From NCBI RefSeq assembly GCF_022867885.1, contig NZ_JALIFP010000007.1:1-64000 (forward strand): DNA of 64,000 bases, given 5' to 3'. Positions 15,090-24,579 of this stretch are shown here, piece by piece. Within the stretch, counting starts at the first letter, position 1, and every line of letters begins with the position of its first letter. Under the pieces are notes generated by a model. The model had not been told where the DNA came from. It saw only the letters and a list, made by a program, of their open reading frames with translations, and made no database searches. The stretch comes from Lederbergia sp. NSJ-179 (lineage in GTDB: Bacteria; Bacillota; Bacilli; Bacillales; Bacillaceae_C). Made by a program: the position numbers and the translations under genes.

Positions 15090-17387
15090 GTGGTAAAAAT
15101 GTTCAAATCGGCTAATAAAAAATCAAAGCTATTGTATCGGTATCTTTATTCATATCTGTTTGTATTCATGTTGCCTTTTGCCACGATTAGTATTATTTTA
15201 TACCAGATCTCAGTAGGCAATTTAGAGAAGGAAATTAACCAATCCAATTTGGATAAAATCAATCAAATTAGAGATATTATGGACTCACGCTGGATTGAAC
15301 TCAATTATTTAGCTACTAGAATTTCCTATGATCGGCGTTTAACGCCCTATACATTTACGAAACCTTATTCAGGTAAACAAGCGATCGAAGAGCTTATCAG
15401 GTATACATCTAATAGCACTCTGATTGATGAGATATTATTAAATTATCATGATTCTGTAGAGTTTGTTTATTCCTCCAAAGGAGCAAGTACTTTGCAAACG
15501 TTTATGGGTAGCTATCCCATTCGTTCAGACAATATAGAAACATTTGCAGCGGGGCTCCAAGCGCAAACAAATCCAATCCTACAAATAATTGATACCGCTT
15601 CCAAAGATGGTGGCGATAAAAAAGTGCTGGCCTGCACATATCCTTTGCCCATCTATAGTTCGAGCCCAATTGGCACGGTGACCTTTTTAATCAAAGAAAC
15701 GTCATTTTCCGATTTGATTAAAAATTCGCAAGGTGAATTTGACGGGACGACCTTTATCTTTGATGATGACTTTCAATTGCTTGCAAGGAATAAGCACGAA
15801 ATGGACATAGATTTGGATTTTGTGAAGGATGTTCTTGCAACTGAAACGGGCATTGTCAATAAAAAATTTGCCAATGAGCGTTACTCATTTTCGATTGTTC
15901 GTTCGGAAACAAGTAATTGGACGTTTGCGACAGTCATTCCTACGAAACAATTTTATGAAAAAATGACCTCATTGAAACAATTTATCTTTGTGCTCCTGTT
16001 TCTTCTTACGGCAGTAGGGCTGATTGTCGTTTGTTACCTCGCGTTAAAACAATATAAACCAATTAAAGATTTGGTTTACTCCTTTAAAGATAGAGAGCAG
16101 GTTGAGAAAAATATAGGTGAAAAGAATGAAATTGAGTTAATTCGAACAAAAATAGAATCGATCTACGAGGATAGTGAACTATTAAAGCAAAAAATAATTG
16201 CTCATAAGCCGCTTGTCAAAGCACAATTCTTATCAAATTTACTACAGGGAAAAGTGAGAGAAAATCAAGATATTGCCGCTTTGGCTACAGATTTAAAAAT
16301 GTCACTACAAGGAGAGTCCTTTTTCGTTATCGCGATTTCGTATAAAGGAAAAATTAGAAAGCGAGAGACACTGAACGACTGGGACAATATTGTGAAAAAA
16401 ATTGATCAGATTGTTTACAATGACTGCATTGGCTATGGAGTCGAATCGGTATTCGATTATACTGCGGCCGTGATTGTAAACAGTCGTGAGGATTCAAGTA
16501 ATTCCGTTCTGCCCCGACAATTATTTGTGCAACACTTTATGCAGCTGCTAGAAAAACAATGTGAGATCATGCCATTTGTTGGGATCGGCAGTATTTACAG
16601 TGGGGCCGATAAAATTAATCGTTCTTTTATTGAAGCTACTGCCGCCATCGAAAATAATTTTTTGAATCAGCAAAATACAGCGATCTGTTTTGAAGATCTC
16701 GTTATAGAAAATCAAGAAACGATTTGGTTTCCGGAAGAAAGCCGATTGAAATTTGTGCAAAGCCTAAAGCAAGGAGATCAAGTTGTCGCGAAAGAAACAT
16801 TAGGTGAAATGCTCGCCAGTATTGCGCAAAAGAATTTTTCAAACTATATGTTAAAATGCACTTGTTTTGATATTATCAATACAATTTTGAAAACCGTTGC
16901 TGAATTAGGTATTGACCATCATACGGAAGATATGAGGAATTTGTCTGAATTTCAGTCACTGGATCAATTGAAAAAGAGTGTAACGACATTTATTGATCAC
17001 ATTTGTTTGGAAGTAGAAAAAAGAAAAGAAAGCCATAATTATCAATTACGTGATAGCATCATGGAATATATTCAAAAGCAGTACAAACATCATAATCTCA
17101 GTCTGGAGATGATTTCAGATCATTTTCAAATATCAAGCTCCTATGTGAGTCGATTTATCCGAGAACAAACGGGAGTTACATTTACTCAATTTGTATGGGA
17201 ATTACGAATGCAAGAATGTAAACATCAGCTAGTAAACACAAGCCGAACGATTAAAGAAATTGTTTTGAGTATTGGCTATTTCGATGTATCTAATTTTACC
17301 CGGAGGTTTAAAAAGGAGGAAGGGATTACCCCTAGTCAATATCGCAAATACTACCAACAAAACAACGATGAAACGGAAGCTTTATAG
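15090..17387 (+). CDS. Membrane-anchored AraC-family regulator (YesN type with extracellular sensor)
   Basis: The 765-residue protein has a transmembrane segment near residues 18-40 (YLFVFMLPFATISIILYQ) and an extracellular region to about 290. A second helix follows near 295-318 (FIFVLLFLLTAVGLIVVCYLAL), then a cytoplasmic region. The C-terminal AraC double helix-turn-helix (ISSSYVSRFIREQTGV, IVLSIGYFDVSNFTRRFKKEEGITPSQYRK) occupies about 655-755. Such one-component sensors usually activate the sugar importer beside them, here the set at 18428-22022. GTG 15090 and ATG 15099 are both possible starts. The ligand is unknown. Confidence 0.9.
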   Translation: MVKMFKSANKKSKLLYRYLYSYLFVFMLPFATISIILYQISVGNLEKEINQSNLDKINQIRDIMDSRWIELNYLATRISYDRRLTPYTFTKPYSGKQAIEELIRYTSNSTLIDEILLNYHDSVEFVYSSKGASTLQTFMGSYPIRSDNIETFAAGLQAQTNPILQIIDTASKDGGDKKVLACTYPLPIYSSSPIGTVTFLIKETSFSDLIKNSQGEFDGTTFIFDDDFQLLARNKHEMDIDLDFVKDVLATETGIVNKKFANERYSFSIVRSETSNWTFATVIPTKQFYEKMTSLKQFIFVLLFLLTAVGLIVVCYLALKQYKPIKDLVYSFKDREQVEKNIGEKNEIELIRTKIESIYEDSELLKQKIIAHKPLVKAQFLSNLLQGKVRENQDIAALATDLKMSLQGESFFVIAISYKGKIRKRETLNDWDNIVKKIDQIVYNDCIGYGVESVFDYTAAVIVNSREDSSNSVLPRQLFVQHFMQLLEKQCEIMPFVGIGSIYSGADKINRSFIEATAAIENNFLNQQNTAICFEDLVIENQETIWFPEESRLKFVQSLKQGDQVVAKETLGEMLASIAQKNFSNYMLKCTCFDIINTILKTVAELGIDHHTEDMRNLSEFQSLDQLKKSVTTFIDHICLEVEKRKESHNYQLRDSIMEYIQKQYKHHNLSLEMISDHFQISSSYVSRFIREQTGVTFTQFVWELRMQECKHQLVNTSRTIKEIVLSIGYFDVSNFTRRFKKEEGITPSQYRKYYQQNNDETEAL

Positions 17388-17392
17388 TGCGT

Positions 17393-17596
17393 GTTCAAAA
17401 AGGAGGATAAAAAGGACCAAGAAGTTCGAGGCGGCGCAGTTTCGAGCAGCGGAATGTATGCTTTTAAATACATGAGCACAAGGAAAGCTTCCCCGAATCC
17501 GCATCGCACGAAGGAAAAGTGTTTTTCTTTTCCGAGGAGCGGAGAAACAAGCCAACGAAGAAATTCGCAGTGTCATTTTTACCGGACTTTTTGAAC
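17393..17596. mobile_element. MITE-like repeat element, copy 1 (204 bp)
   Basis: The element starts GTTCAAAAAGGAGGATAAAA. Its end, read on the other strand, is GTTCAAAAAGTCCGGTAAAA, giving imperfect terminal inverted repeats of about 24 bp. There is no transposase frame. A shorter relative lies at 17864-18004. Small open frames across it are incidental. Confidence 0.65.
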
Positions 17597-17863
17597 ATCC
17601 TCTTATAGAAAATAATGAAAACCTTTTCTTATACGACGTACTCGTCAATCAGAGAAGGTTTCTTTGTTGTTCTATTTAACAATGTGAATCTTGTAGTGTA
17701 TATGTCAATTTGTACATTGACTTATGTTAGTATTGGAAAATCACTATTTAAAGCCATCCACAAAATGCACATAGTAAGTCTGAAAATCGCCTGTGTGATT
17801 TGATCTGGGCGGATGATAATATGCTATTAGAGTAAAAGGACTATTGAACACCTAGAAGTACGC

Positions 17864-18004
17864 GTTCAAAAAAAGGATAAAAGTGAATAAGAAGTTTGAG
17901 GAGCACCGTTTTGAATAATGCCTCAAGACATTAAAATAGGTTGGTATTGTCTAAGGTAGTCAACAAATTTAACTCGCAGTGCCATTTTTACCTAAACTTT
18001 GAAC
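17864..18004. mobile_element. MITE-like repeat element, copy 2 (141 bp, degenerate)
   Basis: It begins GTTCAAAAAAAGGATAAAAG and its right end reads, on the other strand, GTTCAAAGTTTAGGTAAAAA. Both ends and the CTCGCAGTGCCATTTTTACC-like right part correspond to copy 1; the centre is shorter and diverged. Confidence 0.6.
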
Positions 18005-18359
18005 AATCTCTAAAAAGTAACACCATGATTATAAAGATAAGGAAGGTGGTATACGTTTCCCCTATGTAGCGGTGCTGTTGTCATTACTCTGCTTAACTTA
18101 TTTAGACGGGAATGTCTAACTTATAACATTTAGTACACCGTAATGAAAAAATGAATGATTCCTGTAAATTAAACGGCTTACATTTTTACAAACAGGTTGA
18201 AATTGGAACGATACCATTGTACTTTAGGAAGAAGGTTGAGATCACTTGCCCTTGCTAGCAATATCTTTGGAATAATGAGATGACGGGAATGGCTAGCTCT
18301 CATTGTATCTTACCAAGCTGACTTGTACACGAGCATGAGGGTATTAGGATAAACATTAA
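18005..18359. other. Non-coding stretch between the MITE and the importer operon
   Basis: No frame with a ribosome binding site or recognisable product is seen in about 350 bp. Base composition shifts to AT-rich at the right end, where a palindromic region precedes the importer. Confidence 0.5.
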
Positions 18360-18391
18360 CAATATATTAAAATATTTTAATTTATATATTG
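18360..18391 (+). promoter_or_regulatory. AT-rich inverted repeat before the importer operon
   Basis: CAATATAT and ATATATTG flank the perfect 16-bp palindrome ATTAAAATATTTTAAT (18366-18381). It lies 37 bp before the permease start and could be the target of the AraC-type regulator at 15090 or part of the promoter. Confidence 0.35.
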
Positions 18392-18427
18392 ACTTTTGCT
18401 TCTGAACAGAAAAAAGGAGGGTCTTGT

Positions 18428-19384
18428 ATGCAAGTAAAAGACGCGGAAGTCCAACCAAAAGTCGTATTGCCTGGTAATCGTTTTTCGCGAATGAAGAAAA
18501 ATTTCCTAAAAAGTTGGCAATTATATACATTTCTTTTACCCGCACTTACTTTTTTTATCATTTTTCATTATATCCCGATGTACGGGGTACAAATTGCTTT
18601 TAAGGATTTTTTTGCCACACTGGGGATTACGGGAAGTCCGTGGGCTGGATTTGAGCACTTTGAACGGTTCTTCAATTCCTATTATTTTTGGAGACTATTA
18701 AAAAACACGGTAGCTCTCAGCGTTTATCAGTTATGTTTATTTCCGCTTCCGATCATTTTTGCCTTGATGCTCAATGAGCTTCGCAATGGGGCGTTCAAAA
18801 AATGGACGCAAACCTTAACCTATGCGCCACACTTTATTTCTGTTGTAGTTGTGGTTGGAATGATTATTGCTTTCTTGGACCCTACTACTGGGATTGTCAA
18901 TCTCCTTATTGAAAAGCTTGGCGGCGAACCGATTCAATTTTTAACCAGTCCTGGTTGGTTTCGGCATATTTACGTATGGTCCGGCCAGTGGCAAGGCCTT
19001 GGCTGGGGAACGATTATTTATTTAGCGGCCTTGGCTGGGGTAAATCCGGAACTATTGGAAGCGGCTACAGTAGACGGCGCAACAAGATTCCAAAGGATTC
19101 TACATATCAATATTCCTGCTATATTACCAACGGTTGTCGTCTTATTTATCTTGAATATCGGTAGTTTTATGGCGGTTGGTTTTGAGAAGGTCTTGCTTTT
19201 ACAAAACTCACTAAATTCAGATACATCTGACATTATTCAAACCTTTGTTTATAAAACAGGTTTATTAGAAGGACAATATAGCTTCGCAGCTGCGGTTGGT
19301 TTATTTGATTCTGCGATTAATATCATTTTACTGGTCACTGTCAACCAAATTGCGAGAAAGGTAAGCGATCACAGCTTATGGTAA
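18428..19384 (+). CDS. ABC sugar transporter permease, LplB type
   Basis: The protein of about 318 residues has six predicted helices, the family segment IPMYGVQIAFKDFFATLGI and the EAA loop (LEAATVDGATRFQRILHINIPAILP). ATG 18428 has AAAGGAGGG 6-7 nt upstream; the longer frame from 18389 lacks one. It heads a permease-permease-binding protein operon downstream of the AraC-type regulator at 15090. No ATPase gene is present, so a shared MsmX-like ATPase elsewhere is expected. Confidence 0.92.
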   Translation: MQVKDAEVQPKVVLPGNRFSRMKKNFLKSWQLYTFLLPALTFFIIFHYIPMYGVQIAFKDFFATLGITGSPWAGFEHFERFFNSYYFWRLLKNTVALSVYQLCLFPLPIIFALMLNELRNGAFKKWTQTLTYAPHFISVVVVVGMIIAFLDPTTGIVNLLIEKLGGEPIQFLTSPGWFRHIYVWSGQWQGLGWGTIIYLAALAGVNPELLEAATVDGATRFQRILHINIPAILPTVVVLFILNIGSFMAVGFEKVLLLQNSLNSDTSDIIQTFVYKTGLLEGQYSFAAAVGLFDSAINIILLVTVNQIARKVSDHSLW

Positions 19385-19396
19385 GGGGGAGACAAA

Positions 19397-20290
19397 ATGG
19401 GAAACTTTAGTTTATCGGATCGAGCTTTTGATGTGATTAATAAAATATTAGTGGGGCTGATTGCAATCGTGATTATTTACCCACTAATCTTTGTCATCAG
19501 TGCCTCAATCAGTGATCCAGCTGCTGTGAATTCAGGGAAAATGTGGCTCTGGCCAGTGGATATTACGTTTGCCGGTTTTAAAAGAGTATTCCAAAATGAG
19601 GCGATTTGGCTTGGCTATCGCAATACGATTTTTTATACAATCTTAGGAACGGTGATCCACCTCATTGTTTTACTGCCTTGTGCCTATGCCTTATCAAGGA
19701 AAGAAGTGATGGGAAAAAAATATATTTTATGGGTGATTCTGTTTACGATGATGTTTAATGGCGGCTTAATCCCCACCTATCTCGTCATTAAAACATTAGG
19801 TATGGTTGATACGATTTGGGCGATTGTCGTTCCAGGAGTCGTGGGCGCTTGGTCGATTCTGGTCGCGCGCACCTTTTTCCAGCAAACGATCCCCGATCAA
19901 TTGGTAGAAGCGGCAAAAATTGATGGGGCCTCCGATTATTATATTTTTGGCAAGGTTGTTCTGCCGCTGTCGGCGCCGATTATTGCCGTTATGGCCCTTT
20001 TCCATGGTGTAAGCTTATGGAATCAATATTTCTCTGCCTTGATTTATCTCTCAAGTGAAAACCTTTATCCTTTACAACTAATTTTGAGACATATATTGGT
20101 TGTTACGCAGATTGGCCAAGATGGAGGGGGCGGCCCTGGGGAAGTCGAGTCTCTTGTTGAGCAGGTCAAAACGGCGAGTCTTGTGAAATATGCTGTCATC
20201 ATTGTCTCCTCCCTACCGCTGTTAATTATTTATCCTTTCTTACAGAGGTTCTTTGTTCAGGGTGTATTGATTGGGTCAGTGAAGGAGTAG
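19397..20290 (+). CDS. ABC sugar transporter permease, LplC/YtcP type
   Basis: The 297-residue partner permease follows by 12 bp. It shows FNGGLIPTYLVIKTLGM, the EAA loop VEAAKIDGASDYYIFGKVVLP and the C-terminal VQGVLIGSVKE typical of the group. ATG 19397 follows AAGGGGGAG. With the gene at 18428 it forms the membrane channel of the importer. The insert GQDGGGGPGEVESLVEQV before the last helix is rather Gly-rich. Confidence 0.93.
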   Translation: MGNFSLSDRAFDVINKILVGLIAIVIIYPLIFVISASISDPAAVNSGKMWLWPVDITFAGFKRVFQNEAIWLGYRNTIFYTILGTVIHLIVLLPCAYALSRKEVMGKKYILWVILFTMMFNGGLIPTYLVIKTLGMVDTIWAIVVPGVVGAWSILVARTFFQQTIPDQLVEAAKIDGASDYYIFGKVVLPLSAPIIAVMALFHGVSLWNQYFSALIYLSSENLYPLQLILRHILVVTQIGQDGGGGPGEVESLVEQVKTASLVKYAVIIVSSLPLLIIYPFLQRFFVQGVLIGSVKE

Positions 20291-20360
20291 GGAGAATGTC
20301 AGTTTAATTCATGATGTTAGGATGTATCAAGGCTTTGTCCTTGTTAATCAATATTGATAA

Positions 20361-20408
20361 AAAGGAGGTGAAATGACTAGCGAGGATGGGACTAAAAACT
20401 TACATTAG
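20361..20408 (+). promoter_or_regulatory. Strong isolated Shine-Dalgarno with an 11-codon leader ORF before the binding-protein gene
   Basis: AAAGGAGGTG (20361-20370) precedes ATG 20373, which opens a frame of only 11 codons (MTSEDGTKNLH). The binding-protein gene has its own weaker site and a TTG start 15 nt further on. The strong site may stabilise the mRNA as in cryIIIA-type STAB-SD leaders, or couple translation. Confidence 0.4.
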
Positions 20409-20423
20409 AAAGGGGATCTTGCT

Positions 20424-22022
20424 TTGAAAATCAAACAGATATTCTATTTGCTGATAGTGGTGTTGTTACTGTTTTTAGTTGCCTGCAGCAAGGATTCTGG
20501 AAAGAAAGTAACCACTCCGGAAAAAGAAAAAACAGATAATTTCAATGAAACGGGGATGCCGATTGTCAAAGAACCGATTACGCTGAAAATGTTTGCTGGA
20601 ATGGGACAGAATCAACTAAAGAATTGGAACGATATTTTAGTCTGGAATACGTATGAAGAGATGACAAATATTAAAGTAGAATGGGATCAGGTTGAAGCGG
20701 AGGCATTGGAAGAAAAAAGAAACTTAGCTTTAGTCGGTGGAAAAATACCGGATGCCTTTTATGCCGCAGATATGCCGCCGTTGGATATTTTTAAATATGG
20801 GAAACAAGGGATGTTTTTAGAGCTAAATGATTTGCTTGATAAGTATGCCCCTAATCTTACGAAACTCATGGAAGAAAATCCTGACATTCGTAAAGCGGTT
20901 ACATTTCCGGATGGAAAGATATATTCCCTTCCTGTTATCCATGATCCGGATTTTACTTCGGTAAGAACGCATCCACTGATGTGGTATAACTCGGAACTAT
21001 TGGATAAATACGGGATGGATGTACCTGCTTCAACGGATGAATTTTATGACTTCTTGAAAAAGGTGCAGGAGGAAGATCCAGATATCGTCCCATATGGATC
21101 ATATAATGGGACACTAATGGTCAATTATTTACGCGGAGCGTTCGGGGTTGGAACAACGGGACGCAGTTATATTGACAAAGACCCTGAAACAGGCGATATA
21201 CGCTTTTACCCTATAACCGAAAATTATAAGCAATTGCTACAATTTATAAACAAATTGTGGACAGAAAAATTAATTGAACAGAATATTTATACGATTGATT
21301 GGGCCCAATTTTTAAACAACGGGATGGACGATCAATATGCGAGTATGATTTTTTATGCGCCAGAAGAGCTGTTTAGTAAAGAAATTGGCGAAAAATATGT
21401 TGGTGGTGTAGCTCTTAAAGGCCCGAATGGTGAGAAAAAATGGTCGAATGTGGCCCACCCAGTCGGAAATATCGGGAAATTTGTTATCACGAGTGAGAAC
21501 CCTGATCCTGCTGCGACGATTAGATGGGTGGACTATTTTTATAGTGATGAAGGCTCAAGATTAAATTATATGGGTGTAGAAGGTGAAACCTATGAAGTAA
21601 CAGAGGATGGGAAGTTTAAGTACCTAGAGAAAATCACGAATAGTAGTGAAGGTTTAACGAAGGAACAAGAAATTGTGAAATATCTTGGCTGGGTAGGAAT
21701 TAACCCACCTGGTATCTTGATGCAAGATTATTTCGATGGTTCTGAAGGCTCTGATCAGGCAATTGAAGCAGCAAAGAAGGTTGAACCTGATTTGCTCGAT
21801 GAGGTCTGGCCACAGTTCACCTATACGGATGAAGAGTCGAAAAAATTAACCGCCCTTTCCAATGATATTGAGAAATATGTCGATGAAATGCAGGATAAGT
21901 TTATTGTTGGCGAGGAATCTTTTGATAATTGGGACCAATTTGTAAAAAATATCGAAAAAATGAAATTAGACGAATATATGGAAATCCAAAAACAAGCATT
22001 TGAACGGTATAAAGCCAATTAA
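20424..22022 (+). CDS. Sugar-binding lipoprotein of the LplA/YtcQ type
   Basis: The 532-residue precursor has a signal peptide with lipobox LVAC, lipidated at Cys21. The large binding domain includes DLLDKYAPNLTKLMEENPDIRK, NSELLDKYGMDVPASTDEFYDFLKK and the tail YMEIQKQAFERYK. This length class serves LplB/LplC permeases. The start is TTG 20424, with GAAAGGGG 8 nt upstream. It ends the operon begun at 18428. A terminator follows 39 bp later. The ligand cannot be deduced. Confidence 0.93.
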   Translation: MKIKQIFYLLIVVLLLFLVACSKDSGKKVTTPEKEKTDNFNETGMPIVKEPITLKMFAGMGQNQLKNWNDILVWNTYEEMTNIKVEWDQVEAEALEEKRNLALVGGKIPDAFYAADMPPLDIFKYGKQGMFLELNDLLDKYAPNLTKLMEENPDIRKAVTFPDGKIYSLPVIHDPDFTSVRTHPLMWYNSELLDKYGMDVPASTDEFYDFLKKVQEEDPDIVPYGSYNGTLMVNYLRGAFGVGTTGRSYIDKDPETGDIRFYPITENYKQLLQFINKLWTEKLIEQNIYTIDWAQFLNNGMDDQYASMIFYAPEELFSKEIGEKYVGGVALKGPNGEKKWSNVAHPVGNIGKFVITSENPDPAATIRWVDYFYSDEGSRLNYMGVEGETYEVTEDGKFKYLEKITNSSEGLTKEQEIVKYLGWVGINPPGILMQDYFDGSEGSDQAIEAAKKVEPDLLDEVWPQFTYTDEESKKLTALSNDIEKYVDEMQDKFIVGEESFDNWDQFVKNIEKMKLDEYMEIQKQAFERYKAN

Positions 22023-22061
22023 TCTATACAAGCGTACAGGATAATGGCACCGTTCATAATG

Positions 22062-22099
22062 AAGGGAGAAGATGCATTATTGTCATCTTTTCCCTTTTT
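22062..22099 (+). terminator. Terminator after the importer operon
   Basis: AAGGGAGAAGATG pairs with CATCTTTTCCCTT (one G-T pair) across a 9-nt loop, followed by TTTTTA. Confidence 0.85.
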
Positions 22100-22158
22100 A
22101 CATAAATAGTACAAAAACGAAAATGAACTTCATCATTTTGATGTACATAAAAACTATT

Positions 22159-22202
22159 AATAGCGAACATTGGTAGGTTATTAATATAAAACGTTCGTGT
22201 TT
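22159..22202 (+). promoter_or_regulatory. Paired PurR boxes upstream of purA
   Basis: AATAGCGAACATT (22159-22171) matches the Bacillus PurBox AWWWCCGAACWWT with one difference. A second, weaker box with the CGAAC core lies on the other strand at 22190-22202, 18 bp away. Divergent spacing of this size is what PurR of Bacillus subtilis binds. Confidence 0.7.
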
Positions 22203-22205
22203 AAA

Positions 22206-22234
22206 TTGACTTCTCTCTATCTTCCTGTTAAAAT
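22206..22234 (+). promoter_or_regulatory. Sigma-A promoter of purA
   Basis: TTGACT, a 17-bp spacer and TAAAAT lie just downstream of the PurR boxes and about 50 bp before the purA start. Confidence 0.75.
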
Positions 22235-22283
22235 AACGCTGGAACTAATAATAACACATACATTAGACAAGTGGAGGTGCGCA

Positions 22284-23570
22284 ATGTCCTCAGTAGTAGT
22301 AGTTGGAACCCAATGGGGCGATGAAGGGAAAGGGAAAATTACCGACTTTTTATCGGAAAATGCCGAGGTTGTGGCACGATATCAAGGAGGAAACAATGCG
22401 GGGCACACGATTAAATTTGATGGGATCACCTATAAATTACATTTAATTCCGTCCGGTATTTTTTATAACGACAAAGTATGTGTGCTTGGAAATGGGATGG
22501 TTATCGATCCAAAAGCATTTGTAGAAGAGCTTACCTACTTAAAAGAACATAATGTATCAGCAGAAAATTTAAAAATTAGTAATCGGGCACATGTTATATT
22601 GCCTTATCATATAAAATTGGATATTCTTCAGGAAGAAGACAAAGGTATTCATAAAATTGGGACAACGAAAAAGGGTATTGGCCCAGCTTACATGGATAAA
22701 GCGGCCCGTTGTGGAATCCGTATCGCTGACCTTTTAGATAAAAAAGCATTCCAAACCAAATTGGAACAAAATTTGGCCGAAAAAAACCGTTTATTTGAAA
22801 AAGTATATGAGGTAGATGCCATTCAGGTAGCGGATATTTTAGAAGAGTATTATGAATATGGCCAACAGCTGGCTCAGTATGTTTGTGATACATCTGTCGT
22901 ATTGAATGATGCCCTTGATGCAGGACGCCGTGTATTGTTTGAGGGTGCACAGGGGGTCATGCTTGATATTGATCAAGGAACATATCCATTTGTTACCTCA
23001 TCCAACCCGATAGCAGGCGGTGTTACAATTGGTGCGGGTGTAGGACCAACAAAAATCAATCATGTTGTTGGTGTATCCAAGGCATACACTACTCGTGTAG
23101 GTGATGGACCTTTCCCAACCGAATTGCATGATGAGATTGGGGAACGAATCCGCGAGGTCGGTCGCGAATATGGAACAACGACCGGAAGAGCCCGTCGTGT
23201 TGGCTGGTTTGACAGTGTTGTTGTTCGCCATGCAAGAAGAGTTAGTGGGATTACCGATTTATCACTCAACTCTTTGGATGTTTTAACCGGAATTGACACC
23301 TTGAGAATATGTACTGCCTACCGCTATAAAGGTGAAATCATAAAAGAATTCCCAGCAAGTTTGGCTGTTTTGGCCGAATGTGAGCCGGTTTATGAAGAAA
23401 TGCCGGGGTGGAAAGAAAATATTACGAGCGTTCAATCATTGGATCAACTACCGGAAAATGCTCGCCGTTATTTAGAACGAGTTGCACAACTAACGGAGAT
23501 CCCATTATCCATTTTCTCCGTTGGCCCCGATCGCACGCAAACAAATGTTGTTCGAAGTGTGTACAGTTAA
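22284..23570 (+). CDS. purA: Adenylosuccinate synthetase
   Basis: PurA joins IMP and aspartate with GTP to give adenylosuccinate, the first committed step to AMP, in the cytosol. The 428-residue frame is full length. It has the P-loop [11 protein letters not shown] near the N-terminus, NNAGHTI, the IMP-binding and catalytic stretches [12 protein letters not shown] and [10 protein letters not shown], and the C-terminal [13 protein letters not shown] 22284 has GGAGGTG 4-5 nt upstream; the in-frame extension from 22197 covers the PurR boxes and promoter and is not coding. It is monocistronic, with PurR control expected. Confidence 0.97.
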   Translation: MSSVVVVGTQWGDEGKGKITDFLSENAEVVARYQGGNNAGHTIKFDGITYKLHLIPSGIFYNDKVCVLGNGMVIDPKAFVEELTYLKEHNVSAENLKISNRAHVILPYHIKLDILQEEDKGIHKIGTTKKGIGPAYMDKAARCGIRIADLLDKKAFQTKLEQNLAEKNRLFEKVYEVDAIQVADILEEYYEYGQQLAQYVCDTSVVLNDALDAGRRVLFEGAQGVMLDIDQGTYPFVTSSNPIAGGVTIGAGVGPTKINHVVGVSKAYTTRVGDGPFPTELHDEIGERIREVGREYGTTTGRARRVGWFDSVVVRHARRVSGITDLSLNSLDVLTGIDTLRICTAYRYKGEIIKEFPASLAVLAECEPVYEEMPGWKENITSVQSLDQLPENARRYLERVAQLTEIPLSIFSVGPDRTQTNVVRSVYS

Positions 23571-23578
23571 TCGAATAT

Positions 23579-23620
23579 AAAGGCTAATTCATTGTTTCTA
23601 AAATGGGTTAGTCTTTTTTT
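23579..23620 (+). terminator. Probable terminator of purA
   Basis: AAGGCTAATTCAT and ATGGGTTAGTCTT form an imperfect stem followed by a run of T. Confidence 0.6.
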
Positions 23621-23715
23621 ATACATACATTCCTTCAAAACCTTTCGCGCATTCGCTATAATGGAAATTATTCATCACAATAAGCAAGATCGTTTGATAG
23701 GAAAGGATGTTTTGG

Positions 23716-24513
23716 ATGGGGAATACATTGGTTTCTTTTCAGGATGTCTCATGGAGACGAGAAGGAAGAAAGATTTTAAATCAGATTGACTGGGAAATAA
23801 AGGAAGGCGAACATTGGGCTGTTTTAGGATTAAATGGGTCAGGAAAAACATCGTTGTTGAATATTTTAACAGCCTATCAATTTCCGACAACAGGAAAGGT
23901 AAATGTTTTGGGATTTGAGTTTGGAAATTCTTATCTTCCAAATCTTCGGAATGAATTAGGGATTGTGAGCAGTTCATTTGAAAGATTCTCTGAAACACTT
24001 GATTTCGAAACGATTGAAGAAATCGTTGTCAGTGGCGAGTTTGCCACGATTGGATTATATCAAGAAGTGCCTCAAGCTGCTTGGGAGAAGGCCGATGCCT
24101 TGATTTCTAAATTTCGCTTGGATTATTTAAAAGGAAAAGAGTATCGGCATTTCTCACAGGGTGAAAAACGCAGGGTGCTCATTGCAAGAGCTCTAATGAA
24201 TGACCCGAAAATGTTGATTTTAGATGAGCCTTGTTCTGGTTTGGATATTCTTTCACGGGAAGAAATTTTGCAATTAATCAAGGAGATTACCCAGCATCAA
24301 TGTCACCTTATTTATGTGACCCATCATATTGAAGAACTAACGGAAGAAGTGACACACGTATTGTTGTTACGCGAAGGGGAAATCGTTGGAGCGGGTCCAA
24401 AGCGTGATGTTTTAACGGAAGAACGCCTATCAGAAACATTTAAATTGGATGTCAATGTTCATTGGGAGAATGGCCGTCCGTGGTTATCCGTTAAAAAACC
24501 GTTAAATATCTAG
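23716..24513 (+). CDS. ABC transporter ATP-binding protein, YlmA/ModF-like
   Basis: The protein of about 265 residues has the Walker A GLNGSGKT near residue 38, the ABC signature FSQGEKRR, Walker B MLILDEP and the H-loop VTHH. Its pattern resembles B. subtilis YlmA, a stand-alone ATPase whose transport partner is not known. ATG 23716 is 9 nt from AGGAAAGG; ATG 23707 directly abuts that site. No permease adjoins it. It has none of the C-terminal TOBE-type extension of MsmX-like sugar ATPases, so it is unlikely to energise the sugar importers here. Confidence 0.88.
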   Translation: MGNTLVSFQDVSWRREGRKILNQIDWEIKEGEHWAVLGLNGSGKTSLLNILTAYQFPTTGKVNVLGFEFGNSYLPNLRNELGIVSSSFERFSETLDFETIEEIVVSGEFATIGLYQEVPQAAWEKADALISKFRLDYLKGKEYRHFSQGEKRRVLIARALMNDPKMLILDEPCSGLDILSREEILQLIKEITQHQCHLIYVTHHIEELTEEVTHVLLLREGEIVGAGPKRDVLTEERLSETFKLDVNVHWENGRPWLSVKKPLNI

Positions 24514-24579
24514 TTTCTAGTTCAATTGGGAATATGGTACACTGAAAGTAGAAAATCGATGTTCATAGAGGGGTACAAA

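Noticed and set aside
17272-17648. Three overlapping frames of 67-88 codons
   Set aside because: They lie across the end of the AraC-type gene and the MITE-like element and have no supporting start site or motif.
22197-22283. N-terminal extension of purA
   Set aside because: It covers a PurR box and the sigma-A promoter; ATG 22284 with GGAGGTG gives the known N-terminus.
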